In this document: one piece after another, positions 1-19,442 of the stretch | Layout of the letters: each line of letters starts with the position of its first letter | How positions within the stretch are numbered: position 1 is the stretch's first letter | Assembly (NCBI GenBank): GCA_002633005.1 | Contig: NMRA01000780.1 | Location: forward strand, 62,001 to 126,000 | Length of the DNA stretch: 64,000 nt | Reading direction: 5' to 3' | From: Phoronis australis | Taxonomy: Eukaryota > Phoronida > Phoronidae | The notes under the pieces: model-generated | What the model was told of the DNA's origin: nothing | Databases searched by the model: none | Seen by the model: the letters and a program-made list of their open reading frames with translations, nothing else | Position numbers and translations under genes: made by a program

Positions 1-3000
1 TTTCGTCGTCTCTGTTCCTTCTTGCTTGCACTTTGTAATTTTTAACAGGTTGGTATTAGAAAGGTTTTGCGCCATTCGTCTTCACGCCCGATGAATCCAG
101 TCCCCATTATGCTCGAAAGCTGGAGGCTAATGTTTGAAGTCATGCCAGCAAGGAGACCAAATTTTTTTGAAACTGCTCATAGTAGTAATGTTACTTGTAA
201 TAAGGCTCACCTAGAACTGAAAATTTGTTCACACTTTACCAGTGTTTCCATGAAAAGTAGACTCAACATTGGTTTCTAAAGTTGGAGATGATAAAAAAGT
301 AAGTGATGATCCGTGCGAACCATGTTGGTACAATAACTGCGTTCTGAAGGGAGGGTATGTAGCACTCCTTCTTCCGGAGATGCTGTGAAAAATATTCTCA
401 TATTATATTCAGCATGGTCTATATGTCATTGGTACTCGTCATGAATTAAAAAGAACGTGAAGTTGCTCTCAACCCTTTACCGAATTCCCGGATTTCAGAC
501 ATATTTCAGTAAAGGATGACATACTTTCGGAGGTTCGTTCCGATATTCAACAAGTGTTTTTCAACGTATTTTTAATTACTAGCCTGGACAGTTGACTGTT
601 TTGACAACCGGTTGTATAAAAACTATGGTTTCAGCGAAATGATAATGGTACGTGTAGATGTCAACACTCAACCATCGGATGAGTAGTGAAACTACAGCGT
701 AATAGCACAAATAATACCAAGTTGTCAGGTGAACAAACACGTGTATTGAACATCTGAAAACATAAATATTCGAATACGTGTGTGACAATGTTGAAAATGG
801 AGTTTTTGTACAAGATTTGTAAATTTGTAAAATTCAAGGACCGACGGTTCCTGATGGTTTGTTTAGTTTCGTAATTAAGTAATCAAATGGATTGGTTCCC
901 CCTGGTCAGTGCCGTGAGAATGAATTAGTTTATGAAAACCGCACGTTTAGTGCATAGTCGTGTTACTTTGGTGCATGTATGAATAAGCGTATAAAAATTG
1001 TTAAGTCTATGCTGTTGGCTTGCACTCTCATTTTATAATACCATGCAGTTGTGATGTTCGCCTGCTATTGCGGTCTTTGTCAGATGTTTTATTTTGTGTG
1101 CGAGAATTTCTAAGGCTGTGTCGTGTAACCTGAAATGTATGGATGTTTTTTGGAAGAACACACTCCATTTTGAACATGTGGGGGCTGAGTGGGGTTCATA
1201 TCTTCGCGGCTGTTTTGAGCCTCTCAAGGAGTTCTGCCCACATGAATTACGAATGTAAAAGCTAGTTCGCAATACTAAGCACAATGTATGCGATGATAAA
1301 GCGTGATTTTACTTTTTAAAATCATCTCACACTGGATTAGGGAAACCTGTGTAATTATGCTCCAGGTTTCAAGTGTGCAGTGGCGGATCTAGGAATTTGA
1401 TTTAAGAATCTGTTGCAAGTAAACCCACTGTGCGGAAAATGTTTTAATGTGAAGCGTGCCTGTCAGTACCAAAACACCACATTTCTATCGTTGTCTTTTT
1501 AAGTATAACATGCGCGCACTCAGCCTAAAATGTAGGGGGGCTCGAATTTCTAGGTATGGGGAATTTTACTGAACAAATTCCACCAGGACTAAAAAAAGAA
1601 TGGGACCTACGAATTGTGCGTCTGCGCCGATTTCCTGTGTCCTTTGTAGACTTTTGTGACGTTAACTCGGACTTTTTTCACTGAGGTGGACCTTTTTACC
1701 CAATTTGCCATATTGGGGGCTCGTTGGAGCCCCCCGAGCCCAAACCTGGTTGCGCTCATGTATTGCCTTTTAACCCAGCCATCAAATCTTACCTAGCTTG
1801 TGTCATTCAAAAATGATGCCCGACCTATCTGGTCATGTGGTTTTGTTCTTTTCAGAGAGACTGCCGGGCTTAACTTCTGACGTGAAAACGTTTTGAACAA
1901 CAGCGAGACCAACAATAGAATGGACCTTCAGGGACCTGTTTTAAACGTTAGTTGAGGCCAAGTTTCTCTGTGACCAGATAGAATTTTTAAACAAACTAAA
2001 ACCATAAAATACAGATAAGTAGATTTGGCTTTCAGTTGATAGAATATACAGTAGCCGCACGTGCACAGTAAAACTGCACATGTCGAGAGGATCATCGACT
2101 ATAAACTCCTAATTTAACGGAGCACAAAACTCCACCGGGATAGTTCATTGTTAGACGGATGAAGCCCTGTTTTGGGGATTCCAACCATTCCTATTTTTGA
2201 CCCTAGTTAATGCACCCTTGGCGTGTCACTTAGGTGATAAAACCAGAACTTAGCTACAATCACGTCTTACCGCAGTCACAAACTGGATTGCCTTTTCCTA
2301 CAGCTGTTTTCTGTAATCATCCCAAAAAGGTCACGCTGACCTGTTCCGTAGACTTTGTAAAGATCAGTTTTCAAAATCTGTCCCAAACTTTTGAACGTTA
2401 ATGTGGGCTACACAGCATCATTCGATAGTAAAGTCGCTGTTGACGTATGTTAATAGATTAAAAGCCGGGTTTGGTATCTTTTTTAATACAACACTGATTC
2501 TCAAGAACACACGAAGATCGTGCCGCAATGTGTAAGCTTACCCAAGTAATGATCTGAATTTGATTTTGCGTTGGTTCAATTAACCATAATTTTACAAAAT
2601 GAAATGTGGCCGATAGATACATAATATTCAGTCTGTCATTAGTTAATTTTATTGAGAACTCCATGTGGCACTTGTTGGAAGATAACGACAGAGAATGTTC
2701 TAGATTTCGAAGTGCACTACATGCCGTCGCGGTAACCAGGTGATCCGACACATCCTACATTATGTAAGCCAAGATAATATAAAGGAGGAATGTCGGCTTA
2801 ATAAATAAGTTCCTCACAGTACAGTACACGCCAAAACTATTCCGGTAAAACGACCCAGAATTCCTCGTCATTACAGCTGAGCAGAAGACAATTTCATCGT
2901 CCGAACGGTGTCCCTCGTCTATTCCCAGAACGAAGGGGAATCAACAGAGAGTTTAATGCATGAAGTGATTAAGGCATTATGCAATTTTAATTTTCCCCAT

Positions 3001-3849
3001 GATACTTATTAATGGTCATCCTTGCTGTTAAACAGAATTAGACGTCATGACGGGCAAACGATATTCTAGCTGTTTACTTAGGTCTTATACTTGAAGGTAC
3101 ATGTATGTGTCTGTTGGTTGCTTTGAACTAATTAGAATGATGATGCAATCATTTTCAGAGAATCAAATTTTCATGGATTTTACGTGATCTCGATAAAAAA
3201 ACTGGCGTTTCCCACTGGGACTTTTACTCGAGGCGATGTAATTGCGTGTGCGTTAGATCAAAATAAAGACCATTGTGATTAAGTCAAAATGGACTTGTGT
3301 TAGGATGTTATAAGCAAGCGAACCTGAAAAACTAGAATCGTTGAAACACGATTCGATTGCCCATGGGAATCTAATGAACAAAACTTTTCGTCAAGACCTT
3401 TAAGTCAGAGCTCGGCTGTCAAAAAATGAAAAACTCCGTGAATTTTCAGAAATTTTCTTTTGTGACAATAAACTCTTTGGGCAAAACGTGTGACAAACAT
3501 TTTCAGACCACCTTTAATTATGCACCTAATACAGCAAAATAATTCAAAACTTGCAATTTCTTCTTAACGAGGAAACCGCCGTTCTCCCATTTTCTATGGA
3601 GAAACTCTCCGATTTTCTAGGAGAAGAGACATGTTATTACATTTTACAAGCCCTAAAAGATTCTGTTGTTCTCTTGACGGATTTTGAAATTGCAATATAC
3701 AGTAAGCGAGGTTGGGTTCATGGAAAGGTCAAGACTCCCCTCTGAGGAAAACGTGTATCAGTTGGATACTGTGTCATTTGCTTATCTGTGAAATGATAAA
3801 GGAACGTAAACAAAGCAGATTGCGATGTAAAAATGAATAAGTAACAAAC
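1..3849. other. Left flank: presumed intron or 3' part of the DEG/ENaC gene, no exon recognised
   Basis: No exon that I can defend was found here. The channel gene to the right runs on the minus strand and is incomplete, so its remaining finger/palm exons and second membrane segment should lie here or beyond the window. I looked on the minus strand for the conserved glycine-rich pre-TM2 motif of the family and did not see it. The stretch contains one dispersed repeat (1513-1764) and a short fragment near 1381 that resembles the end of another repeat (cagtggcggatctagga). Short open frames here have no recognisable content. Confidence 0.5.
1513..1764 (+). repeat. Dispersed G/C-tract repeat, family R1 (copy 1)
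   Basis: This segment of about 250 bp matches, with point differences and small gaps, the reverse complement of 33886-34169. Shared landmarks are a start at gcgcgca..cagcctaaaat, a G-tract followed by ctcgaatttc, the block cctacgaattgtgc, and an end at gaggtggacctttttaccc followed by a G-tract and ctcgttggagcc. There is no coding content. Its size and C/G tracts suggest a non-autonomous element, but I could not define terminal inverted repeats or a target duplication. Confidence 0.6.
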
Positions 3850-6800
3850 CTGCTGACAACACCACTTTCGTTCCATAATTGCCTTTATCTTTGTAGTTGA
3901 ACGAGAAGCAAACACCATGATCAGTCATAATGTAATGGAAGTCATCGGCACTGCAATCTTTACCGCGCCATTTACACCTGAAACGTTTAAAGTTGAAAAT
4001 AGTTCAATTTACAAGTTCAGTACCAGAAACGTTATCCAGTATCCTGCATATTTGGTGAAAATACTGCCCAAACCATGGATTTGACCAATAAGGAAGATGA
4101 GAAACCACACAATGCCCTTCACTATCATTTCCAAAACCGTATCAATCGGTTTACTGCATTCATGGGACACAAGACCGCAAACTAAATTTCATTTATTCGC
4201 AAGGGTCTTGTCACAAGGCAGAAGATGTAGGTACGATATCTATAATGAATCAAGTACCAAGTGGGAAACGACTAAGTGCCGTACATGACAAGTACCAACA
4301 CTGCAGGTGGTATAGCATTCAAAGCGTTCTACTCGCTTCCTCTGTAGTCTCCACCTCTTTCAACCAAGATGCTTGGACTGTCTTGGGCGTTTTCATTTGC
4401 GTTCTTGATCGTTTCACCACGTGCACTGCCTGTTTCAAAATTCATTAGAGCTGACTTTGTCGTTCTCAGAACGATTTTGTTGTGTCATTTGAGTCTTTCA
4501 AAACCAGAGTTGAAATTAAGAGGGCGACAATGGTCAGAGCTCATTTGATATGGCAAAAGTTGCACTCACCCAACTATCAGGTCCGTCTTCTTGTGGGCTG
4601 CCATCGTCCACAACTCCTCTGCAGTCAAGTTGATGTCGCGGTATGTTTTCGGGTTGGAGTACACTAGTGACTTGTTCCACAAGTCGATAATCATTTGATG
4701 CCAACCCAGTTCATACGCTTTGGTGAGTCTGAAGAAAATAAAATTGCGTTGCTAAAAACAACTGTCACACCTTTTATTGTCTCTATAACTGTGGTTGCGG
4801 TGAGATGCCAGGGTTGTTATGGCAGGGATGGTGATGGTGAGGGTGGGAACGACTCATTTGTTGGGTTGAAGATGGAAAATGTTAACAGCAGTGACAGAGA
4901 AAACGATGCTAAAAATTACACATGATTTTGAAGTATAATGTCAAAATTATGAACTGCGTTCTGCTTTATGTAACCATACTTATCTTACTTGAAAGCGTTC
5001 TGGTTGCAGATGGTGACTGCCGGAAACTTGATGGTATCATTGTAGTTGATCTTTATGTTTACGCTCATAGGCCAGGCGTAGTAGTTCTGAAGACAGCCAG
5101 AGACTTGAAAGAAGAAGATGCTTAGCCCTGTGCCGACAGCAATACCCCAGAGAATTCTACAACACATGGAAAGATCATTATCTATAAAAGGAATTCAAAA
5201 CGCTGTGACCGAAAAAAGTAACTGACAGGGCAGGAACTGGTTCCAATTAGAGTCCTGTCGGAGCTGGTATTCGACATTCAATCATGGAAAATTTACGCTA
5301 TTTGCTTCTCGTTGCCAACGAGTGGAATACGTGGAGAAAAAGGTCAGAATAGGAATAAGAGAGTCCTCTCTTTTTCTTGTCGGCTTTAGGTTGAAAATCT
5401 CAAAACAGCACAATGTGGTTTATAGGGAGGGAACGTGTGGTCAGAAGCAAGGGACCAGGGATTCAGTAGACGAGTGCGTATAATGTATACCGCATATCCT
5501 ATCAAAATGAGTAGGCAGTAGCAAGTGAATCTTAATTGGATATTTGTCAGTGCAAATGAGGTTCCGTTGTTAGGACACTTGGATACTTGAGTACCTGATT
5601 ACGCAACGCGCTCTCAAATCTTTTCTCAGATGTTTCAAAAGCTAGGTTTCTTCCATATATAACGGACTACGTTTCCGGCTTGAAGGAGCTGTCTAAATTT
5701 TCCTTTTTATCTTTAGCATCGAGGGTTTTTGTCACGGAGGGACCGTTCTCCTGTGGGATACTGCTTTGATCTCGGAGGGCACCTGCATGAAACAGTCCTT
5801 TTATCGCGAACCTTTTAATTTCATTCAGTCTTCGTTCTAGTGCACACTTGCATCATTGTTTAATCAAAATGTTATGTAATCTATCATTGCTATGAAATCT
5901 TCGTAATTGGACTAATGACGTGTCTTAATTATTGATTTAAGACTGAGCCCTTAATTCAGTGAAAAGGTGTATAGTGCCCTAAATTAAGAACCTTGCATAG
6001 AAAGGTCCTTGTTTACATTCATTAGTATTGCGAATCCAAAGTAAAGTTTCATCTTGGTGTGTATCAAAGTTAACAAAATTTAATGACAATCAGTATTTGT
6101 ACAAGTGGACAAATGCGGCGAAAATTTAAATGAAAGCGCTCTGGAGAGTGACACTAGGTTAAATCGAAGAAAATTTTAAAGGAGCGATCTATGAAGAAAA
6201 CTATGTATTTATCGATACAGATAAAGAGAGAACTTTTTGTTTAACCTGATACAACTGTAGGGTACGAAATAAAGAATAATATATATAAGAGAGTGTAATC
6301 AAACAACAATGTATAATGACTGCTGTCGCATATGTACATAGTAATTTTCATTTAAATGACATAGCAAGAAACAGGTCTCTCAGCCTTATAGCGCTTGAAA
6401 AGATCATTCTGTATACCAAATATCAGACAGATCCATCTAGGTACGCCGAAGATATTGCACAAAAGAACTCTGTTATTAGGAGTCCAGCCTTCGGAATATC
6501 TCGAATAACTCGAGAACGGTGAGAACCAGATAAAACCAAATGACACGTTTTCGTAGCTTTTAGAATGATCTATCCACAATAAAATGAATTAGAAAGATCC
6601 GACCAAAAACAGCGGAACTATGGCTCTGCAAACGAAAAAATGGAAATGGCCGCCACAGCGCCATTTTGTATCTGATTTCAACAAAAAGCAATAGACTTCA
6701 AGCCGTTCACGAGACGCGTGGTGTATTTAAATTTTACATTGCGAACAAGAAATAAACAAAAAAATCGAACAAACTCTATGATAACGCATCAAAATTGGAG

Positions 6801-7583
6801 AAATTTCAACATAGTTGAGTCCCCATTTGAAAGTGATCCGTGCAACCGGCGAAGGGAGTGCAAAATCAGCACAGAAATGTACAGTGTACATAAGTATGCT
6901 AGTTCACGTATTGGCCCGCTTAATTAACGCGAATGAAAGGGCAATGTACATCTTGTATTTCGGTGGCCTTACAGACAGAATGGTCTCGTGGATACAGGTA
7001 TATCGTTTTTTTCAGTTTAGAATGTTGGCAACAGCACATGCTTACATGAGAATACTGTAGTGCAGAAAACTGTGTTTCTCAGTAGTTTGGCGAGCTGCTT
7101 TTGGAAACAGACGGGGTACAGTAGCTATTCGGTGGGACTCAGTTTTATGAAAGAACGTGTGAAATTTCCAACGTCAGAAGATAATTACTTCGCTTTTCTC
7201 AGTAGTAAATTAGAAATTAAAATAGTAGCCAACGTTACAGTTTACGAGTACTCTGTTCACAAATGGTTGAGATATTTTCATGCACGGTCACGCGCTTTTA
7301 TACAGCTTTCATATCACGAAATATCGGGAACAGTTTATTGAAATTATGTGTATGTAAACATGTATGTATGTATGTATGTATGTATGCCTGTATGCATGTG
7401 TGTACTCGTGCAGTATGTGCGCACGTGTGTTAGTTGTTCCTACCTTCTTACAAGCCACGCTTTCTTTTCAAAGACGTATCGTATTCCGTGCATAGTCGTT
7501 GCTTGACTAAAATCAAACCAAATCTTTGCCCATCTCTGAACAGTTGATACTTTTGCCTCCTCATTGTTTTTGTCTTTCGCCAT
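3850..7583 (-). CDS. DEG/ENaC (ASIC-like) sodium channel, 5' part, four exons
   Basis: Amiloride-sensitive/acid-sensing type sodium channel subunit of the plasma membrane. Exons in coding order: 7444-7583, 4989-5156, 4570-4728, 3850-3977, all with GT-AG junctions and consistent phases (2, 2, 2, then 1), giving about 198 residues. Seen in the protein: a cytoplasmic N-terminus with the family's His-Gly gating motif (TTMHGIRYVF); TM1 (ILWGIAVGTGLSIFFFQV); the post-TM1 signature FPAVTICNQNAFKLTKA; and the finger-domain cysteines in CKWRGKDCS and TDHGVCFSFNYK. I chose the ATG at 7583 because it gives a normal cytoplasmic N-terminus (MAKDKNNEEA) in good context (attaatATGG); an upstream in-frame ATG at 7628 would add an unlikely hydrophobic stretch. 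The rest of the extracellular domain and TM2 were not found, so the gene probably continues past the left edge. The exact subtype (ASIC, BASIC or other) is not resolved. Confidence 0.9.
5157..7443 (-). other. First intron of the DEG/ENaC gene
   Basis: The intron separates the exon ending in the His-Gly motif from the TM1 exon. The donor on the minus strand is AG|GTAGGA and the acceptor TTGTAG|AATT. No gene or clear repeat was seen apart from AT-rich DNA and the tetranucleotide run at its upstream end. Confidence 0.6.
7346..7400 (+). repeat. (ATGT)n microsatellite
   Basis: A run of tgta/atgt tetranucleotides with a few interruptions (gcctg, gcatg). It lies in the first intron of the channel gene, just inside the donor site. 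Confidence 0.9.
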
Positions 7584-8355
7584 ATTAATTGCAACGTAGA
7601 CGCAACAGAAAACTATTATTGTTTCCAAAACTCAACACTTTTATATTCAAATTTACGTTCATATCGATTAGTCATTCAACAGGGGGTGGGTGTTATACAA
7701 ATATATCCATTACGGGTTAGTAATTAGATTCCAACCATAAACATTTGAGGTCTGAGTCTGAGGGGACAATAATAGAATTTACAGTAATACTCGACGGGCC
7801 ATCGCAGTTTAAAAGCCGTGTTGCACATTTAAGTACAGTGTGTAATAATTAACCTTCACTCTCTAGGGACAGGGAAAATTTATGAATGTGTGTGAACAGT
7901 GTCGGGTCATCCTTGAAGTCAATTAATCTCTAGATTCTGATCCGCTCAAATGAGGGTCCTCGTGTTCATGGTTAAAACTGAGGGCGACAGGGGGGTTGAT
8001 GACCATGGCGATGGTGGAGCTGCGGTGGAGTTTGTGGCGGGCTGGGGAAGGAGCGACTTGAAAAGTTTTGTAACCTAGGAGGCAATTGCGGCAAAAAAAT
8101 CCATATCTTAGGGTCCCGACAAACTGGTCATTTTTTTCTTCGATATCCATTACTAATTTTTAAAATATGACTACAAAAGTTACGTTTGAGATTCAAGAGC
8201 ACCATACTATTTTTGGGGTCGATTTGGCAGCTGCCGAAGCACTTAGTTTCTATACGATACTTTATAAAAGGCTGTCGTTGATGATGGGAAGAAACATTTT
8301 TCATGATAGAATTCTGATCACGCACTCTGAGCTGCCGTCACTTATCCGATGGATT

Positions 8356-8484
8356 TTACTAGGATTTATGTTTAGGATCAGGGTTAATTTTATGGGCTAG
8401 TGTAAGGACTGATTAGGGTCAAAGCTTAAGTTTAGCGTTGGTTTAAGGTTAGCGTGACGGTTAGAGTTAGGTTTATATTAGGTC
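8356..8484 (+). repeat. Degenerate GGTTAG/TTAGGG-like low-complexity tract
   Basis: The tract is rich in variants of ggttag and ttaggg: tttagga, agggttaa, gattaggg, tttagcgttgg, aaggttagcg, ggttagagttagg, tattagg. It is an irregular interstitial array, not a perfect telomeric repeat. Confidence 0.6.
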
Positions 8485-9244
8485 AAGGCATGACTTCATG
8501 TGACGCCATTTCCTTCTGATTTTTTGGTGTGATAATGCCGGCGAACAAAGTACACCTTATCTCTGCTGAGATTATGTCGGTGGGTTAGATCCAAATGCTC
8601 AGAAACATGAAATGAAATTTTTTTTGCGACAGACGTTTAACGAGTCAGTCTGGCCTGTATAATACGGCCTAGGATCGTTACATATCACCCTAGAACTTTT
8701 AAATGTAAAGTGAATTTCCCAGGCGTGGTATTACTAAAGTTGCGTTACACGGTCTATCACAATGTACTCGTATATAGAGTTGTCTTTTTACCATAGATTA
8801 TAGACAACAGATTCCAACAGATTCGCAACTCCGACATTTTCTAGTGTATTATCGAGTCCTAGGGGAGGCCTACTCTCTTAAATTATCTGTTTCAGTTTCC
8901 CGTTAGTGTATTCCAGTGACGGGAAATCCTGGCATCTGTTTAAATGTCCAGTACAATGGAAAAAAAGTAATTATTTCGGCACTGAAACGCTGTTCAAAGT
9001 TTTTTCTAATAGTAGAACTGTTGGTATCGTAAGTTCTTTTAGCAATGCTACTACCACCCAACCACCCAACTGCCGACCATGATTAGCAGACGACGTGCTT
9101 GCCGGATATAACACCGGATAATTAGGCTTATGCGTAAGACCACAGATTCCGTCCATTGAAAGTATAACGAGTTGGCGGTCCATGTACTATACAGTAGTCT
9201 ACACGTATTCCAAGTGTTCTAATCGACACGTTTGTCCGTTTGTC

Positions 9245-9529
9245 CATGGGCGGCGCACCATAGGGGGCTGGGGGGCTATAGCCCCCCAGTGGCGGATTTA
9301 GAGGCGGGCAAGGGGGCCATGGTCCCCCCTAAAATTTTGCATTCTCCATTTGGCAGTTTTGGGGTGCGAATGTCTGACGGGCAAAATCCTCTGCTCTGCC
9401 CCCATATAACTCAAAATCCTGGATCCACCCCTGCCCCCCACTTTTTAAGTGCACATAGTTCATAGGTGGTGCCCCACAGAGGGGCTGAGGGGCTTAAGCC
9501 CCACTTTTTTCAGGGCCGCGCCGCCCATG
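9245..9529 (+). mobile_element. MITE-like element, GGGCGGCGC family (copy 1, with an insertion)
   Basis: It begins catgggcggcgcaccat and ends cgcgccgcccatg, so its ends are inverted repeats of each other. Internal landmarks are ggggctata-gcccccc and cacttttttcaggg. Related copies lie at 26616-26697, 30003-30142 and 54027-54132. This copy is enlarged by a second element at 9287-9433. There is no coding capacity; class assignment as a non-autonomous DNA transposon is inference from the inverted ends. Confidence 0.65.
9287..9433 (-). mobile_element. Short element nested inside the 9.2-kb MITE (family F3)
   Basis: It begins cagtggcggatttagag and ends ggatccacccctg. It is the reverse-complement counterpart of 30193-30345 (shared: ggcccccct beside the aatccgcc end, caaaatcctgg beside the ggatcc end, and gtctgacgggcaaaat/ttttgcccgtccgac in the middle). 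It lies within a C-tract of the host element, so the target duplication cannot be read unambiguously. Confidence 0.65.
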
Positions 9530-12228
9530 TGGTCTGTACTTCCATTGTAGAATCCAGTTTTCTGTGTTGGGATCGACGCCTATAGTTCGTAGGCCAATAT
9601 TCCCAAGTTAATGTGAGTCTCGAGCAATTACCAACTCCACATACGCAAGTTTCCACTTATGTCAACAAGTTTTCCCCTGTAGAGATAATGTAAATTGATG
9701 ATAGTTTCAGCGGGCAACGCTGATTCACAAACATTAAATTAACACCCTCTACAATCAAGTTCTCAGAAACCGTGTAATGAACACAAACGATGTCGCTTAA
9801 TTGCACGAGCTGTTGGATCATCTGTAATTTGTTGAGCGATAGATGAAAACGCCAATAGATGGAGCCATGTTTTCTTTGCTGTCTCCAAAAACGCACTTGA
9901 AATACCTGCGCGGAAAAAATGGGAAGGGGGTTTCGAAATTAGCGTTATTGTTTGATTTGTTAGTATACCATCAGATCTTGCAGTGAATGGCACCGAGTTT
10001 GTGAAGACGGACATCGGTACCACACCAATTGCGTCGGATGAGGGACGAACCATACATTTTACAAAGCGACCCGCAGATACTGGTTTACAAGTGAACAGCA
10101 AGCCATTGCGAAGTAGGCTTTTCTAACCTTGAAACTCAGGATTTGATTGGTGGATGACCAAAGATACTGTATAAATAATTTGGGAGATATTCCTGGGTGT
10201 TTCTAAATGAAAAATAGGTTTTTACAGCGCAGTAGCCGACGTCCACATATAAGAACGAAATAACTATACTCTGGCCGTTTACTTGTAACCAAGTGGAATC
10301 CCAAATGACGCAAATTTGAAGCTACTAGAGGTCAATTACTAAGACATTACCAGATTGGAGACCGCAAATAGAACCTTTGGTAAGTACAACCAAGTCCGGC
10401 AGCCACAAGCAGCCGGCCTTAAAAAGAGTGTTTATAATTAGAAGGAAGTCAAATATACGTATTTTACATATATTGCAAATTTACATATTTACATGAAGCG
10501 TTTTTATTCCGATATGCTATTACTTAATAGTAACCTAGAGCGATACATTTCCATACCAGGGTCAATGACATTCCACGCCAACCACCAAAGATCCTGAAAA
10601 GGAAAACCAACTTCAAAAACCAAATTTCGACCTACTAGTTATAATAGTAAATGGACACGTCCACGGTGGCCTTTTATACTTAGCAAGAGTCAGTTTGCTT
10701 TTAAAAAGATCGTCATTCCATATGCGGAAGTAGCATTAACCTCTACCGCTAGTTTCAAAGTGTTTTGCGCAATGGGCCCGACCTAAAAGACCTGCCCACG
10801 TCTGACGCATTTCAGGGATCGGTGCTTCACATCACAATGCAAGATGCCGCGCCAATGACGTCATCGCCTGACTAGTGACGGATTTCAGTTTCTATCTGAA
10901 GATAATAGACGGACTATTAGGGGTAAATTTACACAATTATGGCGCCAAATCTTGCACGTCATGATTATGTGTGAAGTCAATCATTAACAGAAAAATATTA
11001 CACTTCCCAGTTAATATTTCAAACATTATTTCAATTTGCAAAGGGAGCCTATACTAACAAATCACCAGAGCTCCAAAGGAATGTTCATGGATGCATGCTC
11101 TCCACACTTTATCTTTGATGGCCTCACCAACTAAGCTTATTGAGCAAATAGTTTATACGTTTCCAATACACAAGAAATCCACCTACATGTACATTGTAAA
11201 TTCCAAACTAAAAACTCTGTAGGCAATAGGCATAACTTTTACAAAAAAATTGTGTAGCTGCCTAACCAGGCTGGACGTAGCTACAACAGGAACACGTTTT
11301 GCAAAACAATTTTGACGACTATAGTTTATCAGCTAAATCTACTCAGCTGGACCCAATGGAAACATGCAGCTGTCCTACGAGTCTTTACCTACATAAGTCC
11401 CATGCCTATGTATGCAGCTCTGATTGTTTTATACTCTTGTTTAAGCAAGATCAGATGTGAGGATTCCAATATTCAGCTAGGACACTGCCAACCTTGTTTA
11501 CAACAAGTCACAGTCCTTCAACTATGTGTTTAACCAGGCAATGCCAAACACTCCTGACACTCACACAACATACTGTGCCTTTGGAAGTTAAGCCCAGTAG
11601 TTTGTATATCACGCAGTTGTATTTTTAAGAAGTGGCAAGTTTCATAGCATGAGATTACTGTGACCACCAAAGAGATAACTTAAACCACAACATTTGTGTC
11701 TTGGTTTAAAAAGCAACACTTAATTTAACAGAAATTGAAAACAAAAACGAAAACCTCTAATTCTTAATTATCAGTAACATCTTCAAGATATGTTTTGAAC
11801 AAGATATTTAAAGAGCTGTGAAGATTGATAACAAAACAGTTGCCAATAAGAAAGTATGCATGACCAGGCGAACTGACTAGCATGTTTACACACATCCATA
11901 ATGCCACAGATATAACGACTGGGTGGCAATTCTGAAATACATGAATCAGATCAATGTTAACTGACGTGACAATCTGTCTTCCAACAACAACAAATATATA
12001 TTCTGTTTCCAGATACCATGTTTCATGTGTCACTGTTATCCCGAGAATCACAGTCGTACAACAACTTTACATTTCATAAATTAACAACACCTCCTAACAT
12101 GTAACAAGATTCTGTGGTGCACCATTCTAAACCACGAGCCCCAATTGCAAGATCTTATTTTCAAGCACTCTGTCCTACAAATATAGAGATACAGCTGTTG
12201 TACCCTCTATTGAACACCGACAAAGCTA

Positions 12229-18852
<6,624 letters not shown>

Positions 18853-19442
18853 TCGACAAGCAACAACTTTCTACGCCGTTAAAAGCGCCTTACTCCGAAA
18901 CTCCGCGAAAATTTTCTCTCGACATTTGACCTAAAAAATCACTTCCGTCAAGGAAGTGGACACGCGTAGCTCTGAAGAAAACTATCAAACGAGTTTCACG
19001 CAACAGACGAATCTGTGGACAGTCCAAGGAAAGATAACAAAAAAAACGATAGCTCAATTGATAAAATTGATGTGGAAAATTAAAAATATATATATAATTT
19101 CGTTTTTCGTACTTCAACTGAACATTTGGTGAAATAAACCAAGGACCTAAGAATTATTTCCCGGAATCTTGAGTCCTCCACAAAAACTTGAGCGAACAGA
19201 AAATGACAACTATTTTGATGTGGATACCATTCAAATATGTAATTGATCCGGGTAATACAAAACGGATCTTAATTATACAATTGTAGAATTAACAAATACC
19301 AATGCTCTGCATTATCGCACTAATTAACGAAAACAGACAATAACAATCTATTGGCCGCGATATAAATTTCGTGTAAAGCACGACAACCTCAATCGTTGGA
19401 TACATAAAAGATCAAGAACTGCGTTGAGTTCTCTCGCCCAAA
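18853..19442. promoter_or_regulatory. Short head-to-head spacer between Rab43 and caveolin A
   Basis: 590 bp separate the Rab43 start codon (minus) from the caveolin A start codon (plus). Both promoters and 5' UTRs must share this space unless upstream non-coding exons exist. A TATA-like TATAAAT lies at 19361-19367 on the caveolin side; no TATA-like element is obvious on the Rab43 side. Function as a bidirectional promoter is inferred from the arrangement only. Confidence 0.55.
19361..19367 (+). promoter_or_regulatory. Possible TATA box for caveolin A
   Basis: TATAAAT lies 76 bases before the caveolin A ATG. The distance would place transcription initiation near 19390-19395 and leave a 5' UTR of about 50 bases. 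A match this short can occur by chance. Confidence 0.3.

Larger units (their letters stand above)
7584..12228. other. Intergenic stretch between the DEG/ENaC 5' end and the Rab43 3' end
   Basis: About 4.6 kb with no gene that I can support. It should hold the promoter and 5' UTR of the channel gene at its left and the 3' UTR of Rab43 at its right; neither shows an obvious core element. Repeats inside it are listed separately (8356-8484, 9245-9529). Open frames of 60-112 codons here have no recognisable motif and no supporting splice context. Confidence 0.55.

Noticed and set aside
3680-3735. Possible further DEG/ENaC exon on the minus strand (EGSLDLSMNPTS)
   Set aside because: The acceptor is fair and the phase fits, but the donor is weak and the match to the family is too vague.
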